From: Viscum album
Lineage: Eukaryota > Streptophyta > Magnoliopsida > Santalales > Viscaceae
Direction: 5' to 3'
Assembly (NCBI GenBank): GCA_963277665.1
Contig: OY728165.1
Coordinates: forward strand, 1,147,992,050-1,148,056,049
Length of the DNA: 64,000 nucleotides
Shown here in pieces: positions 62,641-64,000 of the stretch; the stretch's first letter is position 1, and each line of letters begins with the position of its first letter. A program made the position numbers and the translations under genes. The notes under the pieces were generated by a model. That model made no database searches. It saw nothing but the letters and a program-made list of their open reading frames with translations, and was not told the origin of the DNA.

Positions 62641-63345
62641 AACATGGAATGATCATATGTACTTTGTTGAGTTCGTGTAAAACAATAGTTATCAAGAATT
62701 GATTCAAATGGCACCTTATGAGTCTCTTTATGGGATACCAAGTTAGGCACTTATTTTTTGGCATGAGACAACTGAGGTAGTGGTTGTGGACCCAATTTGG
62801 TTTAGAATACCTCCAAGAGAGAGCATATGATTTAGAAGAGTCTGGTCACCGTTTAGAAGAGGCATAGATCATATGTTGACCATATGAGGATGCCTTTGGA
62901 CTTCACTATATGAGATATAGTTTTCTTGAGAGTGACTCCTCAGTTAAGGAATCGACATATGGGAAAGAAGGTTAAGCTAACACCTCATTTTTATGGACCC
63001 TTTGAGATTGTCATGTTTATAGGGGTAGTAATGTACTGTATGGACCTCCCTTCTCTCTATTATGGTATGAATGATGTGTTCCATGTGTCAAATCTTCATA
63101 GGTACATACCCATATTTATTCATGTTGTTGATTGTGAGGATGTTTATTTAGACACTAATGAATCTTATGAGGAGCATCAAGTGAGGATCATAAACTGAAG
63201 CGATAAGGTGTAGTGAGGGTAGACGATCCCACTAGTCCTGATTTGATGGTAGTATAAATGGATCCATGTGGACTCATGGGAGTGAAATTCAGATGTTCAT
63301 GCTCAATAGCTTGAGTTTTTTGAGAAGAACCCTTATTGTAACGTC
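62636..63345 (+). pseudogene. pol of element C, second part (IN C-terminus)
   Basis: Integrase resumes as WNDHMYFVEFV-stop-NNSY and MAPYESLYG (62636-62745), the family's W...L...EFAYNNSYH / MAPFEALYG motif. 62926-63198 is open and contains KVKLTPHFYGPFEIV, then GMNDVFHVSNLHRYIP, the KLSPRFIGPFEIL and VFHVSxLRKY motifs. A weak match to the terminal (I)PLVxVxW...EATWE block follows to about 63300. The product is incomplete because of the insertion and upstream stops. Confidence 0.85.
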
Positions 63346-63360
63346 TATGTAATGTAAAGT

Positions 63361-63375
63361 TGATAGAGGGGAGAA
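63361..63375 (+). other. Polypurine tract of element C
   Basis: TGATAGAGGGGAGAA precedes the 3' LTR, whose first bases read TTACAATT where the 5' copy has TGTAATAT. Confidence 0.75.
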
Positions 63376-64000
63376 TTACAATTTTTTAAAATTTTCATCA
63401 TAATTAAACCTTATATATTAATTATTTATAAGTTCTTTTTGTGAAAAATATATTTTTTCAATAAAAATCAAAAAATAAATGATTTAAAGTATTTATGCAA
63501 GGCTAAAAACTATTCTAATAATTTGGCATATTCAATGTAATATTTTTCAATGTCACGCACTATGTTAGTATGAGTTCCCAGGCCTGTAGAGCCTTAGCAT
63601 AGATAGAGTAATAAGATTAAATATATTATATTGTTCATGGGTTATTTTCATAAAAAATATCTTCTAAGCAGTGTCTCATATAATAACTTTTAGAACACTG
63701 TTAGGTCTAAGATGATAGCTTTAACCTAGGTGTGATGTAGAATTTCTGTGTGTTGGTCATTTAGTAACATCTCACATGAGAGTATTTTAATTAATATTGT
63801 AATTATATATTTTCATAAAATAAGGGAATAAATCCCAACCGAGGTATCAAATGAAAAATCATAGACCATCATTAGGTATGGGATGTGGGGTTTACCCTAG
63901 GCATGAAAAAACATTTTTCTACAATGGAAATTTGGTCACATTACACCTGAGGATAAATTTATAATATTTTTTTATTATATTATTAAAATTTTAATTATTA
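63376..64000 (+). repeat. 3' LTR of element C, incomplete at window edge
   Basis: This aligns with 46161 to about 46790. Only about the first fifth of the expected 3.4 kb is inside the window, so the right end and target duplication of C cannot be checked. Confidence 0.8.

Larger units (their letters stand above)
46161..64000 (+). mobile_element. Ty3/Gypsy retrotransposon C (outer host of right block), runs off window
   Basis: This old plus-strand element has a 5' LTR at 46161-49584, a primer site at 49588 and an internal region in which gag and protease are not recognisable. RT, RNase H and integrase run from about 50650 to 52703, element E interrupts, and integrase resumes at 62636. A polypurine tract is at 63361 and the first 625 bases of the 3' LTR reach the window edge. 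The gap between primer site and RT is only about 1.1 kb, so gag and protease are probably deleted. Confidence 0.82.

Noticed and set aside
1040..64000. Host protein-coding genes
   Set aside because: Every coding match found belongs to retrotransposon gag/pol or CACTA transposase. The only possible exception is the unassigned segment at 18885-20290, for which no family could be named.

Overview
This window reads as plant nuclear heterochromatin, most likely from a flowering plant with a large, AT-rich, repeat-laden genome. The evidence is Ty3/Gypsy elements primed by initiator tRNA-Met, a plant En/Spm (CACTA) element with TNP2-like and TnpA-like genes, a tRNA-derived SINE-like unit, CpG depletion, and no recognisable host gene. 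The species cannot be named from the sequence. Nearly every base belongs to mobile elements nested in one another. All coding regions are decayed, so they are called as pseudogenes from spliced-together homology across stops and frameshifts.

Left block (1040-45732): an old plus-strand Ty3/Gypsy element (A) is the host. Its 5' LTR is 1040-3083. Its gag-pol runs from about 3480 to 6658, is interrupted by a complete minus-strand Gypsy element (D, 6659-17825), and resumes at 17826 in the middle of integrase. After a GC-richer segment of unknown origin (18885-20290), the 3' LTR of A begins at 20323. That LTR is split into three pieces by a 20 kb CACTA element (22289-42345) and a 3.3 kb solo LTR (F, 42390-45658, perfect AGGAA target duplication).

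Inside the CACTA element, the minus-strand TNP2 transposase is cut in two by a 10 kb Gypsy element (B, 26641-36642). B has 3.7 kb LTRs and an internal region holding only a gag gene, so it is a TR-GAG-type non-autonomous element. A small tRNA-derived SINE-like unit sits inside B (about 32225-32365). Between the right end of the CACTA element and its transposase lies a 2.8 kb AT-only minisatellite built from 10/20-base units.

Right block (46161-64000): a second old plus-strand Gypsy element (C) has a 3.4 kb 5' LTR, a truncated internal region and a 3' LTR that runs off the window. Its integrase is interrupted by a younger, nearly complete Gypsy element (E, 52704-62635) with a perfect TATGG target duplication. 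E and D share LTR ends and gag sequence and appear to be one family at two ages, in opposite orientations.

Relative order from nesting: A is older than D, CACTA and F; CACTA is older than B; B appears older than the SINE-like unit; C is older than E. LTR divergence seen by eye agrees (B least diverged, E intermediate, A, D and C strongly diverged). I found no new defence, metabolic or regulatory system. The most unusual items are the gag-only element with an unbroken frame spoiled almost only by C-to-T stops, the AT minisatellite inside the CACTA element, the ACACACCATGTAC-type motif cluster in E, a G15 run in E's RNase H, and the unassigned insert at 18885-20290.
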